This document shows positions 28,988 through 37,481 of a stretch of DNA of 64,000 nt, piece after piece. The DNA lies in assembly GCF_030758295.1 (NCBI RefSeq), contig NZ_CP132335.1, forward strand, positions 2,456,412-2,520,411. Reading direction: 5' to 3'. The translations under genes and the position numbers were made by a program. Below the pieces are notes generated by a model. It was given only the letters and a program-made list of their open reading frames with translations. It had not been told where the DNA came from and did not search any database. This DNA comes from Pararhizobium sp. IMCC21322 (GTDB lineage Bacteria; Pseudomonadota; Alphaproteobacteria; Rhizobiales; GCA-2746425). How positions within the stretch are numbered: the stretch's first letter is position 1; each line of letters opens with the position of its first letter.

Positions 28988-29770
28988 ATGCCTGAAGGAC
29001 ATACGATTCACCGCGCCGCCCGCGATCAGCAGCCATTGTTTGCGGGCAGAGAACTGGCCGTTTCATCGCCACAAGGCCGGTTTTTGGAAGGTGCCGAGCA
29101 TCTTGACGGGCAGGTTTGCCAGAACGTGGAAGCGCTTGGAAAACATCTTCTATACGGCTTTGAAAGCGGTGATACGCTTCACATCCATCTGGGTCTTTAT
29201 GGCAAAATCCGGAAGCAGGCACAGCCCATGGCAGAGCCAAAGGGTGCGGTTCGGGTTCGTCTGGAAGCTGCTGAATATGGTGTCGATATCAACGGCCCGA
29301 ATACCTGCAAGATACTTGATCCGGAAGGCAGGGCGGCCTTGTTCAGCCGTATTGGCCCGGATGTGCTGCGCTCTGATGCTGACCCGGATCGTGCTTATGC
29401 CCGCATCGTCAAAAGCCGTTCTCCAATTGGCGTTCTGATCATGAATCAGGAAATCATGGCTGGTATTGGCAATATTTACCGCACGGAAATCCTGTGGCGA
29501 CAGGGCATTCATCCGGACTTGCCAGGTACTGCGCTCACACGGGATGCGTTCAATGCAATCTGGTCAGACAGTTGCGCATTGCTTGAAATCGGTGTGCAGA
29601 AGAACGCCATAATCACGGTTGATGGTGGCACGCGCTCAGGCAAACGCTATGGCGAAAAGGTCAATATTTTCAATCTGGAGACCTGTCCGAAATGCGAGGG
29701 TCCGGTACGCAAATTCGAAATGGCAACGCGCCGCGCCTTCGTCTGCGATACCTGCCAGAAACTGAGCTAG
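28988..29770 (+). CDS. Fpg/Nei-family DNA glycosylase (endonuclease VIII-like)
   Basis: This 260-residue base-excision repair enzyme for oxidised bases begins MPEGHTIHRAA: P2 is the catalytic nucleophile and E3 the proton donor. K52 (GKHLLY) and the HLGLYGK segment are further family landmarks. The N-terminal form resembles the actinobacterial Nei2 group more than the Fpg sequence MPELPEVE. The C-terminal zinc finger is C233, C236, C253, C256. AGGAAAG precedes the ATG. Its last four bases overlap the end of the convergent AEC carrier gene. Confidence 0.92.
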   Translation: MPEGHTIHRAARDQQPLFAGRELAVSSPQGRFLEGAEHLDGQVCQNVEALGKHLLYGFESGDTLHIHLGLYGKIRKQAQPMAEPKGAVRVRLEAAEYGVDINGPNTCKILDPEGRAALFSRIGPDVLRSDADPDRAYARIVKSRSPIGVLIMNQEIMAGIGNIYRTEILWRQGIHPDLPGTALTRDAFNAIWSDSCALLEIGVQKNAIITVDGGTRSGKRYGEKVNIFNLETCPKCEGPVRKFEMATRRAFVCDTCQKLS

Positions 29771-30699
29771 GTCAACAGGAAAAGCAGCAGTGTAATGGTA
29801 AACACGGCAGCGACTGTCGATAGCAAGATGGCCGCAGAACTGCGTCGGGCCATCACACCATAGTGCTCTGCCATAACATAGACATTCTGCGCCACCGGCA
29901 TGGCCGCAATGATGGTTCCCATGGTCACGATACTTGCTGGCAGGCCAAGCAAATAGAGCGTGAGGGCCATGACGAGCGGGTGGACTACCAATTTCAGAAA
30001 AGTCATACTGATAACTGGCGTCAAATTCTCCCCGACGCTGCGCTGTGACAGCGACATGCCCAGTGCAAACAGGGCCGCTGGGGCTGCAGCACCGCCCAGA
30101 AAATTGCTGAAGGTGCCAGCGGCTCCTGGCAGTCCTATGCCGCTGGCAGACAGTGCCACCCCAACCATGATTGCCACTGCGAACGGATTGCGGATGGCGC
30201 CGATCAGGGCGCGCTTCACGGCAGCACCGTGCGTTCCTCCGCCCGCAGATTCAATTATCATGATCGAGAGCGGTATCATCACCATCAGATCAATAATCAG
30301 GGCCGCTGCAGACAAGCGCACACCTTCCGGCCCGAAAGTGGCACCGACAATCGGGATGGCCAGAAAGCCAATATTTGCGATTGAGGATCCCTGACCAAAC
30401 AACGCCATTTCCTGACGGGTTGCCTTAAAGAAGCTCCTGGCAAACAACATGCCTAATACAAACAGGATCAAGGCGGCGGCCAGCCAACCGCCAAGAAAGC
30501 GCCAGTCCAAAATGGCGGCAATATCCTGTCGCGCCAAAGCTCCGATAACGAGGGCGGGCATAGCAAAATAGAAAACAAACACATTGATCGAGCCCGCGCT
30601 TTTCGGGTCGATCATATTCGTTCGCCCGGCAGCGTAGCCGAGGGCAACAACGGCAAAAAACGGTAGCGTGAGTTCCAGAATATTGAGGAAGTTAATCAT
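29767..30699 (-). CDS. AEC-family transporter (auxin efflux carrier type)
   Basis: This 310-residue protein has about ten membrane segments in the AEC two-repeat layout (LPFFAVVALGYAAGRTNMID at the start, DPKSAGSINVFVFYFAMPALVIGALA next). AEC carriers in bacteria move small organic acids such as malonate or malate. Its start overlaps the stop of the ABM-domain gene by four bases (ATGA), and that gene lies 15 bases behind the TRAP large permease, so it is probably the last gene of the TRAP transcript. Confidence 0.88.
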   Translation of the reverse strand: MINFLNILELTLPFFAVVALGYAAGRTNMIDPKSAGSINVFVFYFAMPALVIGALARQDIAAILDWRFLGGWLAAALILFVLGMLFARSFFKATRQEMALFGQGSSIANIGFLAIPIVGATFGPEGVRLSAAALIIDLMVMIPLSIMIIESAGGGTHGAAVKRALIGAIRNPFAVAIMVGVALSASGIGLPGAAGTFSNFLGGAAAPAALFALGMSLSQRSVGENLTPVISMTFLKLVVHPLVMALTLYLLGLPASIVTMGTIIAAMPVAQNVYVMAEHYGVMARRSSAAILLSTVAAVFTITLLLFLLT

Positions 30700-30992
30700 G
30701 TTTCCGGGGCAACACGATGATACAGTCTGATGGTTTTCTCATCCACCATTGCTTCTGTTTCAGCCGCAAATTTCAGGAAGTGATCCGAGGAAAGATGAGC
30801 ATCAAAATCTGACGGAGCACGATAGACTTCATAGAGGAAGTAGCATGTCGGATCATCTGGATCCGCCGCCACATCGAACTGAAGACAATTGGGCTCGTTG
30901 GCCAGAGAATTACGCGCCTGCACGACCAGACGCTGAGCAAAAGCCGACGCCTGATCCGGCTTTGCTTTCCATAGTACTGTCACGACAAACAT
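30696..30992 (-). CDS. ABM-domain protein (antibiotic biosynthesis monooxygenase / LsrG fold)
   Basis: This 98-residue single-domain protein has the dimeric alpha-beta barrel pattern MFVVTVLWKAKPDQ at the start, NEPNCLQFDVAADPDDPTCYFLYEVYR in the middle and SSDHFLKF near the end. The family includes small quinol monooxygenases and LsrG, which isomerises a phosphorylated keto compound in AI-2 breakdown. Its place between TRAP permease and AEC carrier genes ties it to the same substrate. The reaction cannot be told from sequence; an isomerase or a detoxifying oxygenase role is inference. Confidence 0.85.
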   Translation of the reverse strand: MFVVTVLWKAKPDQASAFAQRLVVQARNSLANEPNCLQFDVAADPDDPTCYFLYEVYRAPSDFDAHLSSDHFLKFAAETEAMVDEKTIRLYHRVAPET

Positions 30993-31007
30993 CGGGCATG
31001 ACCTTCA

Positions 31008-32471
31008 TTAATCGAGGAGGAGCCTTGGCAGCCAAAGGGCCAGCTCGGGAAACAGCATGACCAAAGACAGACCGGTCAATTGCAGTATCACAAAGGGAAT
31101 AATCCCCGCATAAATATGCTGAATCTTGATCTCTGGAGGCGCAACCGCTTTCAGATAGAACAAGGCAAAGCCGAATGGCGGTGTCAGGAACGATGTCTGC
31201 AGATTGATCGCCATGAGGATGGCAAACCAGTAAACGGTATCGATTGCAGCCACGTGGTCGCCAAAGTCGAGATTTGCAATAATGGGTGCAAAAACCGGCA
31301 GCACAATAAGGGTGATTTCAATCCAGTCGAAAAAGAAGCCCAATATGAACACCAGCACCATCAGTGCAAACAGGATGCCCCAAGATCCCAGTCCCCAACT
31401 GTCAAAAATATGGATGACAACTTCCTCGCCGCCAATCTGACGGAAGACATAGGAAAACAGGGTCGCACCAATGAAAATACCAAAGATCATTGCATTGGTC
31501 AGAGCTGAGCGCATGACCACATCTTTGAAGATGCGCCAGAACCGACCCAAAAGGCCTTCGCCTTCCTTGAAATTGTCGTCTTCCAGCTTTGCTTGTCCTT
31601 CAAACTCCATATCCGGAATTTTGAGCGCTGGCAGCAGGATCAGGTTGAAAATGGCCAGAAGTATTGCGCCGAAGGCACCGACAGAGGCGGCCTCAGTCGG
31701 AGTGGCAAAGCCGCCAAGAATGGAACCCAGAACCATGATGATCAGAATAACAGGCGGGACAAATGACCGGATGATCATACCGATATATCCGGTCATGGTT
31801 TCAGGGCCGATATTGCCCTGTGGCTTTGGCGCCAGGGTCGGATTAATGGAGCAGCGGATAACGATGTAAATCAGATAGAAGCAGGCCAGCATGAAGCCAG
31901 GGATGATCGCAGCGACAAACAGATTGCCCACAGATTTACTGAGCAGATCGGCCATGATCACAAGCATAATGGAGGGCGGAATCAGAATGCCGAGCGTACC
32001 GGATGCCGCTACTGTTCCAGATGCAAGCGCAGGTGAGTAGTTTCGCTCCATCATGACCGGCAGGGCCAGAAGTGACATCATGATAACCGATGCACCGATA
32101 ATGCCCGTCGTCGCCGCCAGAATGGTGCCCATAATCACCACAGATAGCGCAAGACCGCCCGGCACACGGCGCAAAATGACTTGCAGGCAATTCAAGAGAT
32201 CGCGCGCAATGCCGGATTTTTCCAGCATGGTCCCCATAAATATGAACATGGGAATGGCGGTCAGGATTAAATTCGTCGAGATACTGCCATAAACCCGGGC
32301 AGGGATGGCGTTGAATTGTGGCCAGTCAAACAGCCATGGATCAACTTGTATTGCGATGAAGGCAAAGCTCAGGCCAACACCGCCCAAAACAAAGGCAACG
32401 GGAAAGCCCGAAAACAGGAAAACCGCAAGGGCTGCAAACATCAGCAGCGGAAGTGCTTCAGCAAGGGTCAT
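31008..32471 (-). CDS. dctM: TRAP transporter large permease subunit (DctM-like)
   Basis: This 487-residue membrane protein with roughly 12-14 hydrophobic segments is the ion-coupled channel of a tripartite ATP-independent periplasmic transporter. Recognisable parts are FSGFPVAFVLGGVGLSFA near the start, GASVIMMSLLALPVMMERNYSPALASGTVAASGTLG, and the ending FLTPPFGFALFYLKAVAP. It is longer than the usual 425-440 residues because of a charged insertion near 270-310 (EFEGQAKLEDDNFKEGEG), a trait of the larger TRAP subgroup. Start and stop codons of dctM and dctQ overlap by one base. Confidence 0.94.
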   Translation of the reverse strand: MTLAEALPLLMFAALAVFLFSGFPVAFVLGGVGLSFAFIAIQVDPWLFDWPQFNAIPARVYGSISTNLILTAIPMFIFMGTMLEKSGIARDLLNCLQVILRRVPGGLALSVVIMGTILAATTGIIGASVIMMSLLALPVMMERNYSPALASGTVAASGTLGILIPPSIMLVIMADLLSKSVGNLFVAAIIPGFMLACFYLIYIVIRCSINPTLAPKPQGNIGPETMTGYIGMIIRSFVPPVILIIMVLGSILGGFATPTEAASVGAFGAILLAIFNLILLPALKIPDMEFEGQAKLEDDNFKEGEGLLGRFWRIFKDVVMRSALTNAMIFGIFIGATLFSYVFRQIGGEEVVIHIFDSWGLGSWGILFALMVLVFILGFFFDWIEITLIVLPVFAPIIANLDFGDHVAAIDTVYWFAILMAINLQTSFLTPPFGFALFYLKAVAPPEIKIQHIYAGIIPFVILQLTGLSLVMLFPELALWLPRLLLD

Positions 32472-33040
32472 CAGTGACCGCCTCCCAACACGCGCGCTTC
32501 GTTTTCAGTACTCAAATTGCCAAGCAGGCCGTCGATCGCTTTCAGAAATTGCGAAACCCCTGCGAACAGCAAAAGACCGAACATCATTACCAGTGTCGAT
32601 TTAAGGAGCCAGATATTGGTAAGCCCGACTGTGGAGGGCGATACCTCGCCATCTACAAAGGATTTTACAGCATAGGTGTAGCAGTAAATCGTTCCGATAT
32701 AGGCAAAGGGAATGAGGAAGATAAGTAGTCCGAAAATCTCCATGGCATATTGGACTTTCCGAGGCATGATATCCCTCAAAAGGTCAATCCGAACATGGAC
32801 CTGCTTCGTCAGCCCGTAACCCATCACCAGCGCAAACAGAATGCCATGTGCCCAGTATTCTGATTCCTGAACCATTGTGGAATTCAGTCCGGCAAATTTG
32901 GGAATGCTGAAATAGCGGGTCAACACGTCGTACATGGTAATTGCGATCAGAGCGACCATTGCAACAGCGCCGATGCGCGCTGCCCATGCCAACACCCAGT
33001 CCAAGGTATTGTAGATGGGGGAAAGGGCTGTTTTGTTCAT
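32471..33040 (-). CDS. dctQ: TRAP transporter small permease subunit (DctQ-like)
   Basis: This 189-residue protein with four membrane segments (about 12-38, 60-80, 97-120, 145-165) shows the family segment VRIDLLRDIMPRKVQYAMEI. DctQ joins DctM in the membrane. It lies between dctP and dctM in the common P-Q-M order on the minus strand. The gap to dctP holds a stem-loop that may lower expression of the two permease genes relative to the binding protein. Confidence 0.93.
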   Translation of the reverse strand: MNKTALSPIYNTLDWVLAWAARIGAVAMVALIAITMYDVLTRYFSIPKFAGLNSTMVQESEYWAHGILFALVMGYGLTKQVHVRIDLLRDIMPRKVQYAMEIFGLLIFLIPFAYIGTIYCYTYAVKSFVDGEVSPSTVGLTNIWLLKSTLVMMFGLLLFAGVSQFLKAIDGLLGNLSTENEARVLGGGH

Positions 33041-33133
33041 ATGAATTGCCGATCAGAAGAATGGGCTGCAATATTGGAGTGTTGGCTGAAAATAGACGCT
33101 CGAATTAAGTCGAAACCCTAAAGAAGCAAAGAA

Positions 33134-33155
33134 ACCGCGCCATTTCTGGCGCGGT
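33134..33155 (-). terminator. Stem-loop between dctP and dctQ
   Basis: ACCGCGCCA (33134-33142) pairs perfectly with TGGCGCGGT (33147-33155) around four bases. Read on the minus strand it is followed by TTCTTT. Such partial terminators after the binding-protein gene are common in transport operons and keep the periplasmic protein in excess. Confidence 0.65.
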
Positions 33156-33178
33156 CTTTTATACGTTTTGCGCGGACC

Positions 33179-34225
33179 TTATTTCAGATACGCGTTTTCT
33201 TTCCAGACATTGTATCCAGTCTGAAATTCTTGCAAAGCAGCCCATGCTTCAGCGAAAATTTCAGATTCAGCTTTCAGCTCTTCCACAACAATGCCCCAGT
33301 TTTCTTCGTAAACTGCCAATTGTTCGGCATTCCAGTTACGAATGTTGACGCCTTTTTCATCACGCAGACGCGTAAGAGCAGCACCGTTAATGGCTTCACC
33401 TTCAGTCAGCATGTTGGTGTAGGTCGCACGACAGGCTGTCCGGATTGTCAGACGCTGATTATCGGTCATGCCATTCCAGGTATCAAGATTGATCAACAGA
33501 TCCTGCAATGTGGACTGCTGATGCCAGCCAGGGAAGTAGTTGAATTTTGCAAGCTGATAGAAACCGGCAGCTTCATCCACAACAGGCATGGAATACTCAG
33601 TCGCATCAATTGTACCGCGCTCAAGAGCTGGGTAGATTTCGCCACCTGGCAGCAACTGGGTGTCTACGCCAAGCTTCTGCATGACCCGTGCACCAAGACC
33701 AAAGAAGCGCATTTTCATGCCCTTCATATCATCAAGAGACTTGATTTCCTGACGGAACCAGCCGGATGTTTCTGGTGGTGAAACACCACAGATTTCAGAA
33801 TGCACATTGAATGTGTTGTAAAGTTTTTCATTCATCAGTTCCTGGCCGCCGCCATAGAACATCCATGCGCCATATTCGCCGGCACCTGGTCCAAATGGGA
33901 TGGCTGAGAACATGGCAAATGCGATGTCCTTGGAGGTGTGATAGCCTGGGTTTGACCAAGCTGCATCAGCAGTACCATTGCCAACAGCGTCCAGAACTTC
34001 AAACGCGGGCACAAGGGCACCTGGCTCAAAGAAACGCATTTCAATGTCGCCACCGGAAATGGCCGTTACCGTTTTCGTGAGCTCTACACCAGCAGAACCA
34101 ATCAAAGGTTGTGAAGATGGATAGGACGAAGCGACTTTCATACGTACTTTTTCCGCCATGGCGGGTGCAGCCATCAGGCCGATTGCACTGACAGTCGCCA
34201 ATGCGATTTTCGTGAACTTTTTCAT
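33179..34225 (-). CDS. dctP: TRAP transporter substrate-binding protein (DctP-like)
   Basis: This 348-residue periplasmic protein has a signal peptide ending in PAMA (cut after residue 24). The body is of the DctP family: RMKVASSYPSSQPLIGSAGVEL at the start, then PFGPGAGEYGAWMFYGGG and KGMKMRFFGLGARVMQKLG, which resembles the branch that binds 2-oxo and hydroxy acids. The ligand is not deducible, but the divergent acid-sugar genes suggest a tetronate or similar acid. AGGAGG lies upstream of the ATG. Confidence 0.94.
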   Translation of the reverse strand: MKKFTKIALATVSAIGLMAAPAMAEKVRMKVASSYPSSQPLIGSAGVELTKTVTAISGGDIEMRFFEPGALVPAFEVLDAVGNGTADAAWSNPGYHTSKDIAFAMFSAIPFGPGAGEYGAWMFYGGGQELMNEKLYNTFNVHSEICGVSPPETSGWFRQEIKSLDDMKGMKMRFFGLGARVMQKLGVDTQLLPGGEIYPALERGTIDATEYSMPVVDEAAGFYQLAKFNYFPGWHQQSTLQDLLINLDTWNGMTDNQRLTIRTACRATYTNMLTEGEAINGAALTRLRDEKGVNIRNWNAEQLAVYEENWGIVVEELKAESEIFAEAWAALQEFQTGYNVWKENAYLK

Positions 34226-34605
34226 ATAGTCCTCCCAGACTTTTGTGGTGGTCGATTAACACCGCGTCTTAAGCGACGCTGATATGTGTTGAGTTTTGAT
34301 ACCAGAGTTTTCAATTATCTGCTGAGTTATTCATATTACGCAATAGATGTGACGTCTATTCGTACAATGTATAAGCCGAATTTCTCCTCCGACATTCGAT
34401 GGGTGCTGCGTTGATTTTACGATTTCGACCTGCTTGCATCAACGCATTAATTAATGTATGCATTAAATTACAGCAACGTCAATACCCGAGTGCAAGTGAA
34501 CCAAATTGCCGTTAGATTGTGATGCGAGACGTCATTACGTAAGTATCCATGACAGTTTTACCGGCTCTGGAATGCACACGTGGATCAAACATATGGGAGA
34601 GTGAA
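34226..34605. promoter_or_regulatory. Divergent control region between TRAP genes and the acid-sugar operon
   Basis: This 380-base gap lies between two divergent operons that probably share a substrate. It contains a cluster of palindromes at 34445-34466 that is the best candidate for the GntR operator. The ATG at 34549 lies inside this gap and would lengthen the dehydrogenase by 19 residues, but it has no ribosome site. No other gene was seen. Confidence 0.55.
34445..34466. promoter_or_regulatory. Overlapping palindromes, candidate GntR operator
   Basis: CATTAATTAATG at 34445-34456 is a perfect 12-base palindrome. It overlaps a second inverted repeat, TTAATG (34451-34456) and CATTAA (34461-34466) around TATG. 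FadR/VanR-type GntR regulators bind such short AT-rich palindromes, and a gene of that type lies in the downstream operon. Binding is inferred, not shown. Confidence 0.5.
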
Positions 34606-35742
34606 TTGGGTCAAAAGCCGAAGGTCTATGCAATCACGGTTTTCGATGGTGACGGGATTGGTCCTGAGATCATGGCACCAACGCTGAAGTTGCTGCAACG
34701 TGTCGCGAGTCTTTTCGGTTCATTCTCCTTTGACTTTAAGCACGTGCCGGCAGGGGCAGGACATTTCCGGGATACGGGCGAAGCGTTGCCCAAAGCCTCT
34801 ATAGATGCAGCGCGCGCTGCTGATGCAGTCTTGTTGTCCGCAATGGGGCTGCCATCTATCCGAAAGCCCGACGGTACCGAGATTACACCGCAGATTGATT
34901 TGCGTTTTGAGTTGGAGCTTTACGCTGGTGTCAGACCCGTCCGGGTTTATCCCGGGCAATCCACGCCCCTTGCTGATCCACGCGCGGAACAGATTGACTT
35001 TGTTCTCATTCGCGAATCCACCGAAGGTCTGTTCGCCCACATGCATGAGGGGCAGATTCACGGCGATCAGGAGGCGACAGAAACACTGCGTATTACCCGT
35101 CCGGTGTGTGAAAAGCTGTTTGATTTTGCCTTTCGGTTGGCACAGCAGCGAGCAATCAAATTTGATCGCACAGCACGTGTGACATGTGTCGACAAAGCCA
35201 ATGTGTTCCGTGCCTTCTGGTTCTTCCGCTCGATTTTCATGGAACGTGCAAAGGCATTCCCCGAAATCGAGGCTGATACGGCCTATGTCGATGCTCTGGC
35301 CATGTGGATGGTTCAAAAGCCTTGGGAATTTGATGTTCTGGTCACCGAAAATATGTTTGGTGACATTTTGTCCGATCTGGGTGCCGGAATCATGGGCACA
35401 CTCGGACTGGCGCCTTCTGCTGATATTGGAGATGACGCCGCTGTTTTCCAACCGTGTCACGGCAGCGCGCCAGATATTGCAGGCAAGGGCATAGCAAATC
35501 CACTGGCAATGATCCTGTCAGCAGCGATGATGCTGGAATGGTTGGCCGTTGAGCATGAGGATCAGGATTTGGCGAAGGCGGCGCGCATAATAGACGAAGC
35601 TGTTGGTGAAAATGTTGTGGCACAGCGTCATCTGACCGGTGATCTGGGCGGTGCAGCCAACACGATCGAATGTGCGGCGTCCGTGATCGCGAACATCGAA
35701 AAACGGGCAGCATCAAACGGTGTTTCCGATAAGGTGGCTTGA
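34606..35742 (+). CDS. Isocitrate/isopropylmalate dehydrogenase-family enzyme
   Basis: This protein has 378 residues from the TTG at 34606, which has a strong GGGAGAG site; an ATG at 34549 is the longer alternative without one. Family marks are FDGDGIGPE near residue 14-21, FVLIRESTEG, the catalytic lysine-region VDKANVFR, and the metal-binding aspartates in ENMFGDILSDLGAG. The family oxidises hydroxyls beta to a carboxylate (isocitrate, isopropylmalate, tartrate, D-malate; PdxA is a distant relative). First in the acid-sugar operon, it could oxidise C3 of a tetronate. That substrate is inference. Confidence 0.85.
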   Translation: MGQKPKVYAITVFDGDGIGPEIMAPTLKLLQRVASLFGSFSFDFKHVPAGAGHFRDTGEALPKASIDAARAADAVLLSAMGLPSIRKPDGTEITPQIDLRFELELYAGVRPVRVYPGQSTPLADPRAEQIDFVLIRESTEGLFAHMHEGQIHGDQEATETLRITRPVCEKLFDFAFRLAQQRAIKFDRTARVTCVDKANVFRAFWFFRSIFMERAKAFPEIEADTAYVDALAMWMVQKPWEFDVLVTENMFGDILSDLGAGIMGTLGLAPSADIGDDAAVFQPCHGSAPDIAGKGIANPLAMILSAAMMLEWLAVEHEDQDLAKAARIIDEAVGENVVAQRHLTGDLGGAANTIECAASVIANIEKRAASNGVSDKVA

Positions 35743-35745
35743 CCC

Positions 35746-36795
35746 ATGGCAATGCCTGCTTTGCGTGTCGGGATGGTGGGATATGGCTATTTTGCGGAAT
35801 TCCACCTGAATGCCTGGGAGCGATTGACTGGAGCGTCTTTGCAGGCACTGGCAGATCCCAGCGCTGAACGAAGATCTGCAGCGTTGAAGGTCGCGCCGCA
35901 GATTGACGTATTTGAGAGCGTAGAGGACATGCTCTCGTCCGGTGAATTCGATATTCTGGATATTGCCACGCCGTCGGCCACGCATCTCGATTTGATCCGC
36001 CCTATGCTGGGGCGTGTGCGAGCCGTGATTTGCCAAAAACCGTTTTGCGAAAATCTGGCTGAAGCTCAGGAACTTGCATCCTTGAGTGACAGCAGCTCGA
36101 CACTGTTGGTGGTTCATGAAAATTTTCGGTTTCAACCTTGGTACCGGGAGATCAGCAACATCCTCGCAGATGGACGGTTGGGCCGCGTCGTCCAGGCCCA
36201 ATTCAGATTGAGGCCAGGCGATGGCGCGGCCGACGACGCCTACCTGGATCGTCAGCCCTATTTCAGAGACATGAAGCAATTTCTAATCCGTGAAACAGGC
36301 GTTCACTGGATTGATGTCTTTCGCTTTCTGTTTGGAGAGCCGGTTGCTGTGAGCGCAGATCTGTTTCGGACAAATCCCGTCATTGCCGGCGAAGACAGCG
36401 GCACCTTCACATTCCAGATGGCGGATGGTGCACGCATTGGTTTCGATGGCAACAGAACGCTGGACCATGTGGCACAGAACAGACGGCTGACGATGGGTGA
36501 ATTTCTGATTGAGGGAAGCCAGGCCAGTTTGCGGCTCTCTGGCGACGGCGCGATCGAGTTGCGCAATTTTGGTGAAAATCATTGGCAAACTCACGCATAT
36601 TCTTTTGAGGACAGGGACTTTGGCGGCGATTGTGTCTACCATCTGCAACATCATGTCGTGGCGCATTTGCGAGCGGGAAAAACACTTGAAAACACCGCCA
36701 CAAACTACCTGAAAAACCTTGAAATCCAGACCTTGGTTTACCGGGCTTCAGATGAAGGCGTAAGATTGTCGCTGGATGAGGGAGACATCAGTTAG
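35746..36795 (+). CDS. Gfo/Idh/MocA-family oxidoreductase
   Basis: This 349-residue NAD(P)-dependent dehydrogenase has the Rossmann motif GYGYFA (residues 12-17) and a KPF variant of the usual EKP motif (ICQKPFCENLAEA, near 97). The conserved histidine region RETGVHWIDVFRFLFGEP lies near 181-198. Substrates in the family are sugars, inositols and related polyols or their acids. It starts three bases after the dehydrogenase stop and its own stop overlaps the GntR start by one base, so it is tightly coupled in the operon. Confidence 0.9.
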   Translation: MAMPALRVGMVGYGYFAEFHLNAWERLTGASLQALADPSAERRSAALKVAPQIDVFESVEDMLSSGEFDILDIATPSATHLDLIRPMLGRVRAVICQKPFCENLAEAQELASLSDSSSTLLVVHENFRFQPWYREISNILADGRLGRVVQAQFRLRPGDGAADDAYLDRQPYFRDMKQFLIRETGVHWIDVFRFLFGEPVAVSADLFRTNPVIAGEDSGTFTFQMADGARIGFDGNRTLDHVAQNRRLTMGEFLIEGSQASLRLSGDGAIELRNFGENHWQTHAYSFEDRDFGGDCVYHLQHHVVAHLRAGKTLENTATNYLKNLEIQTLVYRASDEGVRLSLDEGDIS

Positions 36796-37472
36796 TGGCA
36801 GGCTCTGCACGAAAAACCGACACACGCACGCAACAGGCCTATCAAACGCTGAAAGGCCTGATTATGGATAATGCGCTCAAACCCTCGGCGTCTTATCTGG
36901 AAACGGAACTTGCCGAGATGTTGGGGATGAGCCGCACACCGGTGCGCGAGGCGACGCTTCAGCTCGAAAGCGAAGGGTTTTTGAGCATCAGGCCGAGGCA
37001 CGGCATAACGATCCTGCCAATTTCGATAGAAGACATGCAGGACATTTACGATCTTTTGACCGAACTGGAGCCATATGCCGCCGAAAAGGTTGCGCGTGAT
37101 GGGCTTAGCGAACACGGTCATAGTCTTTTGATGTCTCACGTAAGCGCTATGGATGCGGCGCTGCAGGCAAATGATCTGATTGCCTGGGCCTATGCAGATG
37201 AGGCTTTTCACATGGATTTGGTGCGTCTTGCAGGAAATGCTCGCTTGTCAAAAGTGGTCGCGACGTTCTGGGATCAGGTTCACCGCGCCCGTATGGCCAC
37301 TTTGACACTGCGGCCAAAGCCTATGCGGTCCAACGAAGATCACAGACGATTGGTGAGTTTTGTACAGTCGGGGGACTGGCAGGCCGCGCGGAACCTCCAC
37401 CGCGACCATCGGAAAAATGCAAAGACCATGCTGGTTGATCTGATCACACATCACAATTTGAATCACCTCTAG
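36795..37472 (+). CDS. GntR-family transcriptional regulator (FCD domain)
   Basis: This 225-residue protein starts with GTG overlapping the previous stop (TAGTG). The N-terminal winged helix includes LAEMLGMSRTPVREATLQLESEGFLSIRPRHGI (about 42-74). The C-terminal FCD domain (ILPISIEDMQDIYDLLTELEPYAAEK, and HMDLVRLAGN later) binds small carboxylic acids, often with a metal. It is the obvious local regulator of the acid-sugar operon and perhaps the divergent TRAP genes, presumably a repressor released by the substrate. Confidence 0.92.
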   Translation: MAGSARKTDTRTQQAYQTLKGLIMDNALKPSASYLETELAEMLGMSRTPVREATLQLESEGFLSIRPRHGITILPISIEDMQDIYDLLTELEPYAAEKVARDGLSEHGHSLLMSHVSAMDAALQANDLIAWAYADEAFHMDLVRLAGNARLSKVVATFWDQVHRARMATLTLRPKPMRSNEDHRRLVSFVQSGDWQAARNLHRDHRKNAKTMLVDLITHHNLNHL

Positions 37473-37481
37473 GAGTTTAAT

